In this document: positions 1 to 5,979 of the stretch, piece by piece
Numbering within the stretch: the stretch's first letter is position 1
Layout: every line of letters begins with the position of its first letter
Assembly (NCBI GenBank): GCA_009699765.1
Contig: WLNN01000084.1
Coordinates: 1 to 5,979 of the forward strand
Direction: 5' to 3'
From: Actinomycetota bacterium
GTDB taxonomy: Bacteria > Actinomycetota > Actinomycetes > Nanopelagicales > Nanopelagicaceae
DNA: 5,979 nucleotides
Translations under genes and position numbers: made by a program
Notes under the pieces: model-generated
Databases searched by the model: none
What the model was told of the DNA's origin: nothing
The model's input: the letters and a program-made list of their open reading frames with translations, nothing else

Positions 1-264
1 ACTTCCTGCTTGCGCGTATTGAATGGCTATCTCATCAACTTCGGCAACCATTAAATGAGAATCTATAGGGACTGGGCACAGATTGATTATTTCCCTCGCT
101 GCATCAAAGTCAAATGTAAAATTTGGGACGAATATATCGTCCATAATATCTAGGTGAATTAGATCTGATGCATCTGCGATCCGCGAGATCTCATGTGCAA
201 GGTTTGAGCGATCCGCGTTGAGAATGCTGGGAGTTAATCGCAGCTCCAAATTAGTTTCAGACAT
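1..264 (-). CDS. rpe: Ribulose-phosphate 3-epimerase, C-terminus cut by window edge
   Basis: Rpe interconverts ribulose 5-phosphate and xylulose 5-phosphate in the pentose phosphate pathway. It is a cytoplasmic TIM-barrel metalloenzyme. The first 88 residues of a normally ~220-residue protein are present, from ATG at 262-264 to the left edge with the frame still open. Family signatures are TPSILNAD (11-18), HLDIMDDIFVPN (37-48) and DSHLMV (68-73). By comparison with the E. coli enzyme, His37 and His70 are metal ligands and Asp39 is both a metal ligand and an acid/base residue. Ten residues precede PSIL, which is normal for the family. The gene begins 9 nt after the rsmB stop; a GAGG (267-270) lies only 2 nt before the ATG, too close for a standard site, so translation may rely partly on coupling. 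This gene falls outside most six-frame open-frame lists because it has no stop within the window. Confidence 0.95.
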   Translation of the reverse strand, partial: MSETNLELRLTPSILNADRSNLAHEISRIADASDLIHLDIMDDIFVPNFTFDFDAAREIINLCPVPIDSHLMVAEVDEIAIQYAQAGS

Positions 265-273
265 AGCCTCAGA

Positions 274-1629
274 TTACTTCCGTTTTTCAAAGATGGCGAG
301 GAACATCGAGTCAGTCTGGTGTTTATGGCCCCATAGGGATAGCGATCCATCACGTGTTGCGTCATGGAGATTTTCAGGCAGATGTGGGGTCAGATCAATC
401 AATGTGAGTTCCGGATGATTCTTTAGAATTGTACGAACTTGCCCAGTGGTCTCTGCAAAATGCGGTGAGCAAGTTGCGTATGCAAAGAATCCTCCCGGGT
501 TCAGCACAGATATAGCTGCCTCTGTAAGCTCCTGCTGCAATTGCAGTAAGGGAGCTAAATCTTTAATAGTTCGGCGCCATCTAACTTCAGGTCTGCGACG
601 TAGTGCTCCCAAACCAGTACATGGCACGTCGGCGATGATGGCGTCAAATGTGCGACCGTGTGAAGCAATTTCTCTACCATCACCGGTAATTACGCCAAAC
701 TTTCCAATAACATTCTTAACCAGCTTCGCTCTCGGTTCGGAAATTTCATTGGCAGTGAAATCGCGTCCAGAAACTTCAACGATGTGTGCAATAAGGGCAG
801 CTTTACCACCGGGACCCGCACATAAATCTAAGGTACTCGAACTTGCCTTCGACACCTCGGCAAAAATATTTGCGACTAATTGAGATCCCTCATCTTGTAC
901 TCCGGCTTTGCGATGTCGAACAAGTTCAAGAGATCCTGGGGCCCCTGAGAATCTAGCTCCATATTTAGAATATGGAGTAGCCGTAGCACCTAACGCGAGA
1001 AGTTCTTCTCGCGTTGAAGATCCCGGCCAGGAGACCAGAGTCGGCTGTGCAGGAGTGTTGTTGGAGATAAGTTCAGCCTCTACCAGCGATCTATCTTTGA
1101 GAAGATCGAAGTATGCAGAGACGATCCACTCAGGATGCGAATGAATAATCGCCAGTCGCTCAATATCATCGACAATTGATTGAACTGGTTCGAGCCAGTC
1201 ATGTAGTTCGCGAGCACTCGCCTTACGCATAAGCGCGTTGATGAAACTGCCTTTCGACTCACCTAACTGTTTGCGTGCAACATCAACTGTTGCTGAAACT
1301 GCTGCATGCATAGGTGTTCGCATTGTAAATATTTGGTGCGCACCCATGCGTGCGAGATCAACGACATCGGCATCAACATCACGCCAAGGGCGATCGCTTA
1401 TTTGAGCGAATATATGGTCGTAAAGACCCTGCATGCGTAAAGTTCCGTACACTAATTCGGTTGCAAAACCGCGATCGCGCTCATCTAGTTGTGAAGCTCC
1501 AAGTGCTTGCGGTAAAAGTAGATTTGAATATCCATTGCGTTGATTTACCTCAGAGATCACGTCATATGCGAGTAGTCGCGCGCCATCAGGTCTCGGTCTG
1601 GTAAATTGCTTAGGAGGAAAGTTACTCAC
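274..1629 (-). CDS. rsmB: 16S rRNA (cytosine-967-C5) methyltransferase RsmB (Sun/Fmu)
   Basis: RsmB uses S-adenosylmethionine to methylate carbon 5 of C967 (E. coli numbering) in 16S rRNA. From the chosen start the product is 451 residues, within the usual size range. Residues about 15-145 form the NusB-like RNA-binding domain (RDRGFATELVYGTLR, 51-65). The SAM-dependent methyltransferase domain follows, with VQDEGSQL (244-251), the SAM-binding loop DLCAGPGGKA (268-277), GDGRE (316-320), motif IV DVPCTGLG with Cys337, RRPEVRWRR (345-353) and motif VI YATCSPH with Cys387. By family knowledge, the motif VI cysteine is the nucleophile and the motif IV cysteine releases the product. The TCSPHFAET form is typical of actinobacteria. 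The frame is open a further 55 codons upstream to 1794, but that stretch lies inside fmt and matches nothing in the family. The GTG at 1627-1629, preceded by GGGGAG, is the better start. rpe follows after 9 nt. Confidence 0.95.
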   Translation of the reverse strand: MSNFPPKQFTRPRPDGARLLAYDVISEVNQRNGYSNLLLPQALGASQLDERDRGFATELVYGTLRMQGLYDHIFAQISDRPWRDVDADVVDLARMGAHQIFTMRTPMHAAVSATVDVARKQLGESKGSFINALMRKASARELHDWLEPVQSIVDDIERLAIIHSHPEWIVSAYFDLLKDRSLVEAELISNNTPAQPTLVSWPGSSTREELLALGATATPYSKYGARFSGAPGSLELVRHRKAGVQDEGSQLVANIFAEVSKASSSTLDLCAGPGGKAALIAHIVEVSGRDFTANEISEPRAKLVKNVIGKFGVITGDGREIASHGRTFDAIIADVPCTGLGALRRRPEVRWRRTIKDLAPLLQLQQELTEAAISVLNPGGFFAYATCSPHFAETTGQVRTILKNHPELTLIDLTPHLPENLHDATRDGSLSLWGHKHQTDSMFLAIFEKRK

Positions 1630-2527
1630 ACTTCTCCCCTGGTAAAAGTCGCATTCCGTTGGCCCAGGATTGAGCCAGTGTTGGAGCCTTTCCAGCGGTT
1701 GTGATGGAACCGATTTGAAGCGCTGTTGTAGTCGTGCCGATAAATACTTGCCTATTGATAAGTGCGATCTCACCGGGGTTAAGTTTGACTTCACTAACTA
1801 CCGGAGAAGCAATCTTGATAGGGAGCTCGCGGAAGATGCTCCAAGCCCCGGGATTACTTGTGAATGCTCGAATTTTCGAACCCACTAACTCCGCCGACAA
1901 GTTCCAATCAATTCGCCCTTCTTCACGAGTTAGTTTGCGCGCGTGTGTTGCACCTTGGCTAGTTTGCGCCGTTGGACGTTTTCCGTCTTCCACCATCTGG
2001 AGCGCTTCCAAAGATGCGATAACCCCTAAATCGGCGAGTTCTGCGAGTAATTCATCACTGGTGATATCGGGATCTAAGGCAAATCGATGCATCGTATAAA
2101 TTGGACCAGTGTCCATTCCTTCATCTAGTTGAAAGACTGTAACACCGGTGAGACTATCGCCAGCTTCAATCGCTCGTTGAACTGGAGCAGCTCCTCTCCA
2201 ACGTGGAAGCAATGAGAAATGTAAGTTCAAAAAACCGTATCTGGGGATTTCCAAAATTTGAGTCGGAAGGAGAACTCCATATCCGATTGTTAGAACACAA
2301 TCTATATCTAGAAGGTTTGCAGCCATTTCTTCGATGCTATTGGGACGGATAAGTTCTATCTCGCGATCGAGTGCCCAAGTTGATACGGCGGTAGGTGTGA
2401 TTACCTTGCCGCGACCTGATGGTCGATCCGGTTGCGAAAAAACCCTGACTAGCGAGAATTTTGAATCCAAAAGTGCCTCGAGTGTCGGAATCGCGACCTC
2501 AGGCGAAGCGGCAACAGCCAATCGCAT
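1622..2527 (-). CDS. fmt: Methionyl-tRNA formyltransferase
   Basis: Fmt transfers a formyl group from 10-formyl-tetrahydrofolate to methionyl-initiator tRNA, preparing it for translation initiation. The 301-residue product (E. coli about 315) has an N-terminal Rossmann-like formyltransferase domain and a C-terminal OB-fold tRNA-binding domain from about residue 205. The catalytic triad is intact: Asn101 and His103 in NLHFSLLPRWRGAAP (101-115) and Asp139 in LDEGMDTGPI (134-143). The tRNA-contacting loop is visible as SQPDRPSGRGK (31-41). The chosen start is ATG at 2525-2527, giving MRLAVAASPEVAIPTLEALL, which fits the family N-terminus; an in-frame TTG one codon upstream is less likely. The ATG overlaps the def TGA (TGATG), which suggests translational coupling, and no clear Shine-Dalgarno site is seen before it. 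The 3' end overlaps the rsmB start by 8 nt. Confidence 0.98.
   Translation of the reverse strand: MRLAVAASPEVAIPTLEALLDSKFSLVRVFSQPDRPSGRGKVITPTAVSTWALDREIELIRPNSIEEMAANLLDIDCVLTIGYGVLLPTQILEIPRYGFLNLHFSLLPRWRGAAPVQRAIEAGDSLTGVTVFQLDEGMDTGPIYTMHRFALDPDITSDELLAELADLGVIASLEALQMVEDGKRPTAQTSQGATHARKLTREEGRIDWNLSAELVGSKIRAFTSNPGAWSIFRELPIKIASPVVSEVKLNPGEIALINRQVFIGTTTTALQIGSITTAGKAPTLAQSWANGMRLLPGEKCE
1634..1639 (-). promoter_or_regulatory. Shine-Dalgarno-like GGGGAG for rsmB, inside fmt
   Basis: The minus strand reads GGGGAG four bases before the GTG at 1627-1629, lying within the last codons of fmt. The spacing is short, but the site decides the rsmB start in favour of this GTG over the much longer open frame reaching back into fmt. 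The overlap GTGAGTAA with the fmt stop also suggests translational coupling. Confidence 0.55.
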
Positions 2528-2529
2528 CA
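2525..2529 (-). other. def/fmt stop-start overlap TGATG
   Basis: The minus strand reads TGATG, with the def stop TGA and the fmt start ATG sharing the A at 2527. No good ribosome-binding site precedes the ATG, so fmt is probably translated by reinitiation after def. That would tie the amount of formyltransferase to the amount of deformylase. The overlap is directly visible; the coupling is inferred. Confidence 0.75.
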
Positions 2530-3087
2530 AAGGCCACGACCGAAAGGATCGTGCGGGGAAACCTTAATCTTTGGATCCAATCCCTGAGCCGTTGCCATTC
2601 CAAACCACTCTGATTCACGAATCTCCTTCATGGCTAGCTTTCGGTCATCGGATGAGAGTCTGTCAATAAAAAGAATTCCATCGAGGTGATCAGTTTCATG
2701 TTGTAAGGCGCGCGCTAAAAGTTCGGTGCCCTCTACAAGTATCGGTTCGCCGTGCATATTTAGACCCTTTGCAACAGCACGCATAGATCTAGGCGTTGAA
2801 TAAACTAAATCCGGAAAACTTAGACATCCTTCATCACCTTCTTGCAAATCAGTACTGAGATCGAGAGTCGGATTGATGAGGTGTCCGAGCGTGCCGTCTA
2901 CATCCCATACAAATACGCGAAGAGGAACACCGATCTGCGGAGCGGCCAAACCGGCACCTGGAGCATTGAGCATCGTCTCTGTTAAATCTCTTACCAAAAC
3001 GCGTAGTTCTTTATCGAAAGTCTCAACCTGGCTTGCCGGCGTCACTAGAACCGGATCGCCGAAATGGCGGATGGTTTGAATAGACAT
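2527..3087 (-). CDS. def: Peptide deformylase
   Basis: Def removes the formyl group from the N-terminal formylmethionine of nascent proteins, acting at the ribosome exit as a Fe(II)/Zn metalloenzyme. The 186-residue product carries all three family motifs: motif 1 GAGLAAPQIG (44-53), motif 2 EGCLSFP (86-92) with metal ligand Cys88, and motif 3 HETDHLDG (130-137) with metal ligands His130 and His134 and catalytic Glu131. Length is slightly above E. coli Def (168 residues) because of a C-terminal tail after about residue 160, as in other actinobacterial deformylases. The ATG at 3085-3087 puts IRHFGDPVL at the expected N-terminal position. The sequence before it shows no convincing Shine-Dalgarno motif, so translation may depend on ribosomes leaving priA 13 nt upstream. 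The TGA stop shares one base with the fmt start codon. Def and Fmt are opposing steps of the same cycle. Confidence 0.98.
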   Translation of the reverse strand: MSIQTIRHFGDPVLVTPASQVETFDKELRVLVRDLTETMLNAPGAGLAAPQIGVPLRVFVWDVDGTLGHLINPTLDLSTDLQEGDEGCLSFPDLVYSTPRSMRAVAKGLNMHGEPILVEGTELLARALQHETDHLDGILFIDRLSSDDRKLAMKEIRESEWFGMATAQGLDPKIKVSPHDPFGRGL

Positions 3088-3100
3088 AGGCGCAGTCTAT

Positions 3101-4975
3101 CTAATGAGAGAGTGAATAAGGGTCAATCCTTAATGATGGAAGTGGCTTCTTCGCAGCGCTTCGCCTGCGCATAAATTCATGGATTGTCTTAACTAGTTCA
3201 TCGCCATCGGAAATTTCCGCGGTGAGAATCAGTGCCGACTTTTCGCCCATTGTAATTGGGCCCAGAATCTTAGTTGAACTCGGAATTCTCTTCTCCTCTT
3301 TTGCTGACATGAGAGCCGCCTGCAACTTAGTGATTTCCTTATTCTCCATCGTGAGGAGTGCGCTTCTGACGTAAGGCGGCAATCCGAGCGAGCGTCGCTC
3401 TTCCAATTCGTTATGCAGCGCCATTTGCGGGTTCCATGTACTAAGTGCTGTTGCTATTGAGTGGCCTTCATCTTGGATAAGGATGATTGGTGAATCAGCT
3501 TTAGCGAGACTAGCGTGAGCAAAGTACAACTCTCTAACGCGCTCATCTGATCTCATATCTGGTTGGTTGAGAAAACGATTACCCTCGAGAATTACTACAG
3601 CTGAATAGCCATCAGCGGAAGTAGGTGCCATTCCTGGTGTGGCTAGAAATATTCCAGTTGGAGTCGCATTGGATAGAAAATGGTCGCTGGTAGAACTATG
3701 TATAGGAACCCCTGGGAAAAGTATTCCAATCTCGTGTTGGTGTCGATCAATTCCGCGAGAAAGTAATGAAGGTAAGTGGTGATGGCACCATACACATTGC
3801 CAGCTTTGAACTGACTTCAGGCAATGGCTACATCTAATAAGGGCCTTCTCGGATATCTTTTCATGCGCTCCCCCGCATTCACACCTTGAAACGGTCTTGC
3901 ACTTAGCGCATCGAATTGCTTGGGCATAACCTTTAAGAGGCACAACAAAAAGAACAGGACCTTTCTCTAACGCTTTCTTGATTGGTGCTAAGGCACGCGA
4001 TGGGAGCAGCTCACCATGTGTCGGAGAAAATGTAGAAACTCGCAATTTTGCCTTAGATTTCTTAAAAGCAAACCAGTCTTCATCAATAAATCTCGCAACC
4101 TCTGAACTTGGCGAATATCCAGCGAAATATAGAGACAATCTCTCTTGTCTAGAGCGCAGAATTGCAATATCACGGACATTCCAACCAGGGGATCTCTTTT
4201 CATAGAAGTGCTCTGAACCCTCGTTATAGACAAAGATGGAACCTAGATTTGCTACCGGTGCAAATATTGCTGAGCGAGTACCGATAGCGAGTGATACCTG
4301 GCCTGTTCGCAGTAGAAGGAAATTGCGGAAATACTCTGATTTTGAAAGTTTTGAATCAAGAACAACATGTGGAGTTCCCAACTCTAGTAAAGCTAAGTGG
4401 AGCCCCTGCACTTCTCTGCTATCTGGAAGAACAGCAATCACGCCCGCCTTGTCAGCAAGGTTACTCACTTTTGAAGCTATGAGGTTTGATCTTGATGTAA
4501 CAGGGGGCAACTGCAAAAAAAGACGATTCTCATCAGCGTCAATATTTCGACTCGTTGAAAAAATGGATGAAAACTCTTTCTCAACTGAAGCTATGCGGTC
4601 TGGTACTGCAGAACGGATCAGATCGAAAGGATGCGCCGCATAACGCTCCGATGCGCAGGTAATCAAATCAATAATTTCAGGCGTCAAAAGCGGAATTGCT
4701 CCGATTACCTTTGTAATACTTTTTAAGCCTTGCATACCCTCGTCATCGCTACGACTTAGAATAAGGCCAAAAATTTCACGGCCATGAAATGGAATAGAGA
4801 CGAGGGCGCCCACTACTGCGCTTTCATTCAAATTTTCTGGCACTAAATATGAAAATTTAGTATCTAGATGATAAACAGAAGCATCGACCCAAAGATGTGC
4901 AACTGGAAGTTGCGCCGAAGGCTTCTCAGTAGGCGTTGGAGCTACCTCGCGCTTGAGCCGGAGATCGCCCTTCAC
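3101..4975 (-). CDS. priA: Primosomal protein N' (PriA), actinobacterial type lacking helicase ATPase motifs
   Basis: PriA recognises stalled or collapsed replication forks and directs reloading of the replisome. This 624-residue protein starts at GTG with a GGAGG site upstream. Residues 25-75 match the N-terminal 3'-end DNA-binding domain (HLDTKFSYLVPE, VSIPFHGREIFGLIL). The helicase core is recognisable but degenerate. Where Walker A (GxxGxGKT) should be, residues 157-165 read PPVTSRSNL, and where the DEEH box should be, residues 250-257 read YNEGSEHF. The motif VI region, after DMRSDER (473-479), has no GRAGR. By contrast the zinc-binding cysteines are all present: C356, C359, C365, C367, C382, C385, C394 and C397. 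The C-terminal signature ELEERRSLGLPPYVRSALL (524-542) is strongly PriA-like. Loss of the ATPase motifs is known for mycobacterial and other actinobacterial PriA, so this is probably a functional structural protein, not a pseudogene. A 13-nt gap separates it from def. Confidence 0.93.
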   Translation of the reverse strand: MKGDLRLKREVAPTPTEKPSAQLPVAHLWVDASVYHLDTKFSYLVPENLNESAVVGALVSIPFHGREIFGLILSRSDDEGMQGLKSITKVIGAIPLLTPEIIDLITCASERYAAHPFDLIRSAVPDRIASVEKEFSSIFSTSRNIDADENRLFLQLPPVTSRSNLIASKVSNLADKAGVIAVLPDSREVQGLHLALLELGTPHVVLDSKLSKSEYFRNFLLLRTGQVSLAIGTRSAIFAPVANLGSIFVYNEGSEHFYEKRSPGWNVRDIAILRSRQERLSLYFAGYSPSSEVARFIDEDWFAFKKSKAKLRVSTFSPTHGELLPSRALAPIKKALEKGPVLFVVPLKGYAQAIRCAKCKTVSRCECGGAHEKISEKALIRCSHCLKSVQSWQCVWCHHHLPSLLSRGIDRHQHEIGILFPGVPIHSSTSDHFLSNATPTGIFLATPGMAPTSADGYSAVVILEGNRFLNQPDMRSDERVRELYFAHASLAKADSPIILIQDEGHSIATALSTWNPQMALHNELEERRSLGLPPYVRSALLTMENKEITKLQAALMSAKEEKRIPSSTKILGPITMGEKSALILTAEISDGDELVKTIHEFMRRRSAAKKPLPSLRIDPYSLSH

Positions 4976-4985
4976 TGATGTGTGA

Positions 4986-4990
4986 CCTCC
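4986..4990 (-). promoter_or_regulatory. Shine-Dalgarno site GGAGG for priA
   Basis: The minus strand reads GGAGG 10 nt upstream of the GTG at 4973-4975, inside the 21-nt metK-priA gap. It is the clearest ribosome-binding site in the window and supports the GTG as the priA start. No other in-frame start lies between the metK stop and this GTG. The 10-nt spacing is at the long end of normal. Confidence 0.7.
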
Positions 4991-4996
4991 GTGGTG

Positions 4997-5979
4997 TTAC
5001 TTAACTGCCGCTTGTAAGGCAGCTACACGGTCTGTCTTCTCCCAAGTGAAATCTGGAAGTTCTCGGCCGAAGTGACCGTATGAAGCAGTCTGCGAGTAGA
5101 TGGGGCGCAGCAAATTTAGGTCGCGAATGATTGCAGCAGGACGCAGGTCAAATACTTGTGAAACCGCCTCAGAAATTTTTGATACAGAAACTCTCTCAGT
5201 TCCAAAAGTTTCTACGAAAACCCCCACCGGCTGAGCTTTTCCGATTGCGTAAGCAACTTGAACTTCACAACGACGAGCTAGGCCCGCAGCCACGACATTC
5301 TTAGCAACCCAACGCATCGCATAGGCTGCAGAACGATCAACTTTTGAGGGATCTTTTCCGGAGAATGCCCCACCACCATGGCGTGCCATTCCTCCATAAG
5401 TATCGACAATGATCTTTCGACCTGTGAGACCAGCGTCTCCCATAGGACCACCAACTACAAATCGCCCAGTTGGATTGATAAGTGTTCGCAGATCTTTACG
5501 CGGAAGATCAATCTTTTCCAAAATAGGTTCGATCACGAATTTAATTATCTCTGGTGTTAATTGCTTAACAACATCAACTTCTTCAGCATGTTGGCTCGAG
5601 ATCACAACTGTATCGATTGCAACGGCTTTATCTCCGTCATATTCAATAGTGACCTGGGTTTTTCCATCTGGACGTAGATAAGGCAACTGGCCAGATTTAC
5701 GAACTTGCGAAAGTTGCTGTGAAAGCTGGTGGGCCAAATAAATTGGAAGAGGCATCAATTCTTTGGTGTCATCACAAGCGTAACCAAACATCAGACCTTG
5801 ATCACCAGCTCCTTGGAGATCTAATGGGTCACTCGCTGATGTCACTCGATGCTCGAAAGCATCATTGACCCCCTGCGCAATATCCGGTGATTGCTGTCCA
5901 ATCGAGATTGATACACCACAACTATTTCCATCAAATCCTTTAACAGATGAGTCGTAACCGATTGCAATAACCGGGTCGC
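4997..5979 (-). CDS. metK: S-adenosylmethionine synthetase (methionine adenosyltransferase), N-terminus cut by window edge
   Basis: MetK makes S-adenosylmethionine from ATP and methionine in the cytoplasm, supplying the cell's methyl donor. About 326 residues are present. The frame stays open to the right edge, so roughly the first 75 residues of a ~400-residue family are missing, including the GHPDK nucleotide-binding motif. Visible family signatures, in order, are GFDGNSCGV and QSPDIAQGV (about 5867-5938), [13 protein letters not shown] (about 5774-5812), [14 protein letters not shown] (about 5633-5674), [12 protein letters not shown] (5414-5449) and the phosphate-binding loop [19 protein letters not shown] (5321-5377). 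The C-terminus has YGHFGRE and a WEKTDR ending typical of the family. The stretch between IAQGV and GAGDQG, with [14 protein letters not shown], resembles actinobacterial MetK. An internal GTG at 5843-5845 is not the start, because conserved MetK sequence continues upstream of it. priA follows 21 nt downstream. No damage is seen; the identification is very secure. Confidence 0.98.
   Translation of the reverse strand, partial: DPVIAIGYDSSVKGFDGNSCGVSISIGQQSPDIAQGVNDAFEHRVTSASDPLDLQGAGDQGLMFGYACDDTKELMPLPIYLAHQLSQQLSQVRKSGQLPYLRPDGKTQVTIEYDGDKAVAIDTVVISSQHAEEVDVVKQLTPEIIKFVIEPILEKIDLPRKDLRTLINPTGRFVVGGPMGDAGLTGRKIIVDTYGGMARHGGGAFSGKDPSKVDRSAAYAMRWVAKNVVAAGLARRCEVQVAYAIGKAQPVGVFVETFGTERVSVSKISEAVSQVFDLRPAAIIRDLNLLRPIYSQTASYGHFGRELPDFTWEKTDRVAALQAAVK

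Larger units (their letters stand above)
1..5979 (-). other. Probable single operon metK-priA-def-fmt-rsmB-rpe
   Basis: All six genes run in the same direction with gaps of 21, 13, -1, -8 and 9 nt. No stem-loop followed by a T-run and no promoter-sized space is found at any junction. The order matches the conserved actinobacterial metK/priA/fmt/fmu/rpe neighbourhood. In those genomes metK is often preceded by gmk, rpoZ and coaBC, and rpe is often followed by riboflavin genes, so the operon promoter is probably beyond the right edge. Internal promoters inside coding sequence cannot be ruled out by eye. Confidence 0.75.

Noticed and set aside
446..883. Plus-strand open frame of 145 codons antisense to rsmB
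   Set aside because: It lies opposite the conserved methyltransferase domain of rsmB. It has no recognisable domain, and its composition is that of a reverse-complement shadow.
1734..2099. Plus-strand open frame of 121 codons antisense to fmt
   Set aside because: It mirrors the fmt coding sequence, shows low-complexity serine-rich translation and no family motif, and fmt is intact and certain here.
4133..4150. Small inverted repeat AGACAA / TTGTCT with a 6-base loop
   Set aside because: The 6-bp stem is short and half A-T pairs, has no T-run, and sits within priA coding sequence. Stems of this size are expected by chance.
4236..4643. Plus-strand open frame of 135 codons antisense to priA
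   Set aside because: It lies opposite the degenerate helicase core of priA. Although that region has lost its motifs, the priA frame is unbroken over 624 codons and PriA signatures occur on both sides, so the sense strand is the gene.
3101..4975. priA as a decaying pseudogene because the helicase motifs are missing
   Set aside because: The frame is intact, the zinc cysteines and terminal domains are conserved, and loss of ATPase motifs is a shared trait of actinobacterial PriA.
4997..5845. metK as a complete 282-residue gene starting at the GTG at 5843-5845
   Set aside because: The same frame continues upstream to the window edge with conserved MetK sequence ([18 protein letters not shown]), so the gene is cut by the window, not short.

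Overview
The window is a compact run of six co-directional housekeeping genes, all on the minus strand, so transcription runs from high to low coordinates. In order they are metK (S-adenosylmethionine synthetase, cut by the right edge), priA (primosomal protein N'), def (peptide deformylase), fmt (methionyl-tRNA formyltransferase), rsmB (16S rRNA m5C967 methyltransferase) and rpe (ribulose-phosphate 3-epimerase, cut by the left edge). Coding density is essentially complete. The junctions are 21 nt (metK-priA), 13 nt (priA-def), a 1-nt overlap TGATG (def-fmt), an 8-nt overlap GTGAGTAA (fmt-rsmB) and 9 nt (rsmB-rpe). No non-coding stretch is longer than 21 nt, and there is no room for a terminator or an intergenic promoter, so one operon is the simplest reading.

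The gene order metK - priA - (def) - fmt - rsmB/fmu - rpe is the classic actinobacterial arrangement, in which riboflavin genes usually follow rpe. Three features support an actinobacterium: the MetK sequence around the GAGDQG motif, the TCSPH form of the RsmB catalytic motif, and above all a PriA without helicase ATPase motifs, which is a known trait of that phylum. Base composition is only moderate (about 47-52% G+C in two lines counted by hand), well below most soil actinobacteria. Combined with the tight packing, this suggests a streamlined, lower-GC lineage such as the freshwater acI/Nanopelagicales group. That placement is inference.

By function, def and fmt are the two opposing enzymes of the N-formylmethionine cycle: Fmt formylates initiator Met-tRNA, and Def removes the formyl group from nascent proteins. 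RsmB modifies 16S rRNA using SAM, which MetK makes. PriA (replication restart) and Rpe (pentose phosphate pathway) are linked to these by conserved gene order rather than by an obvious pathway.

I found no mobile element, CRISPR array, RNA gene, repeat family or unknown accessory system here. The most notable points are the helicase-dead PriA with an intact zinc-cysteine set, and the coupled starts that correct the fmt and rsmB N-termini.
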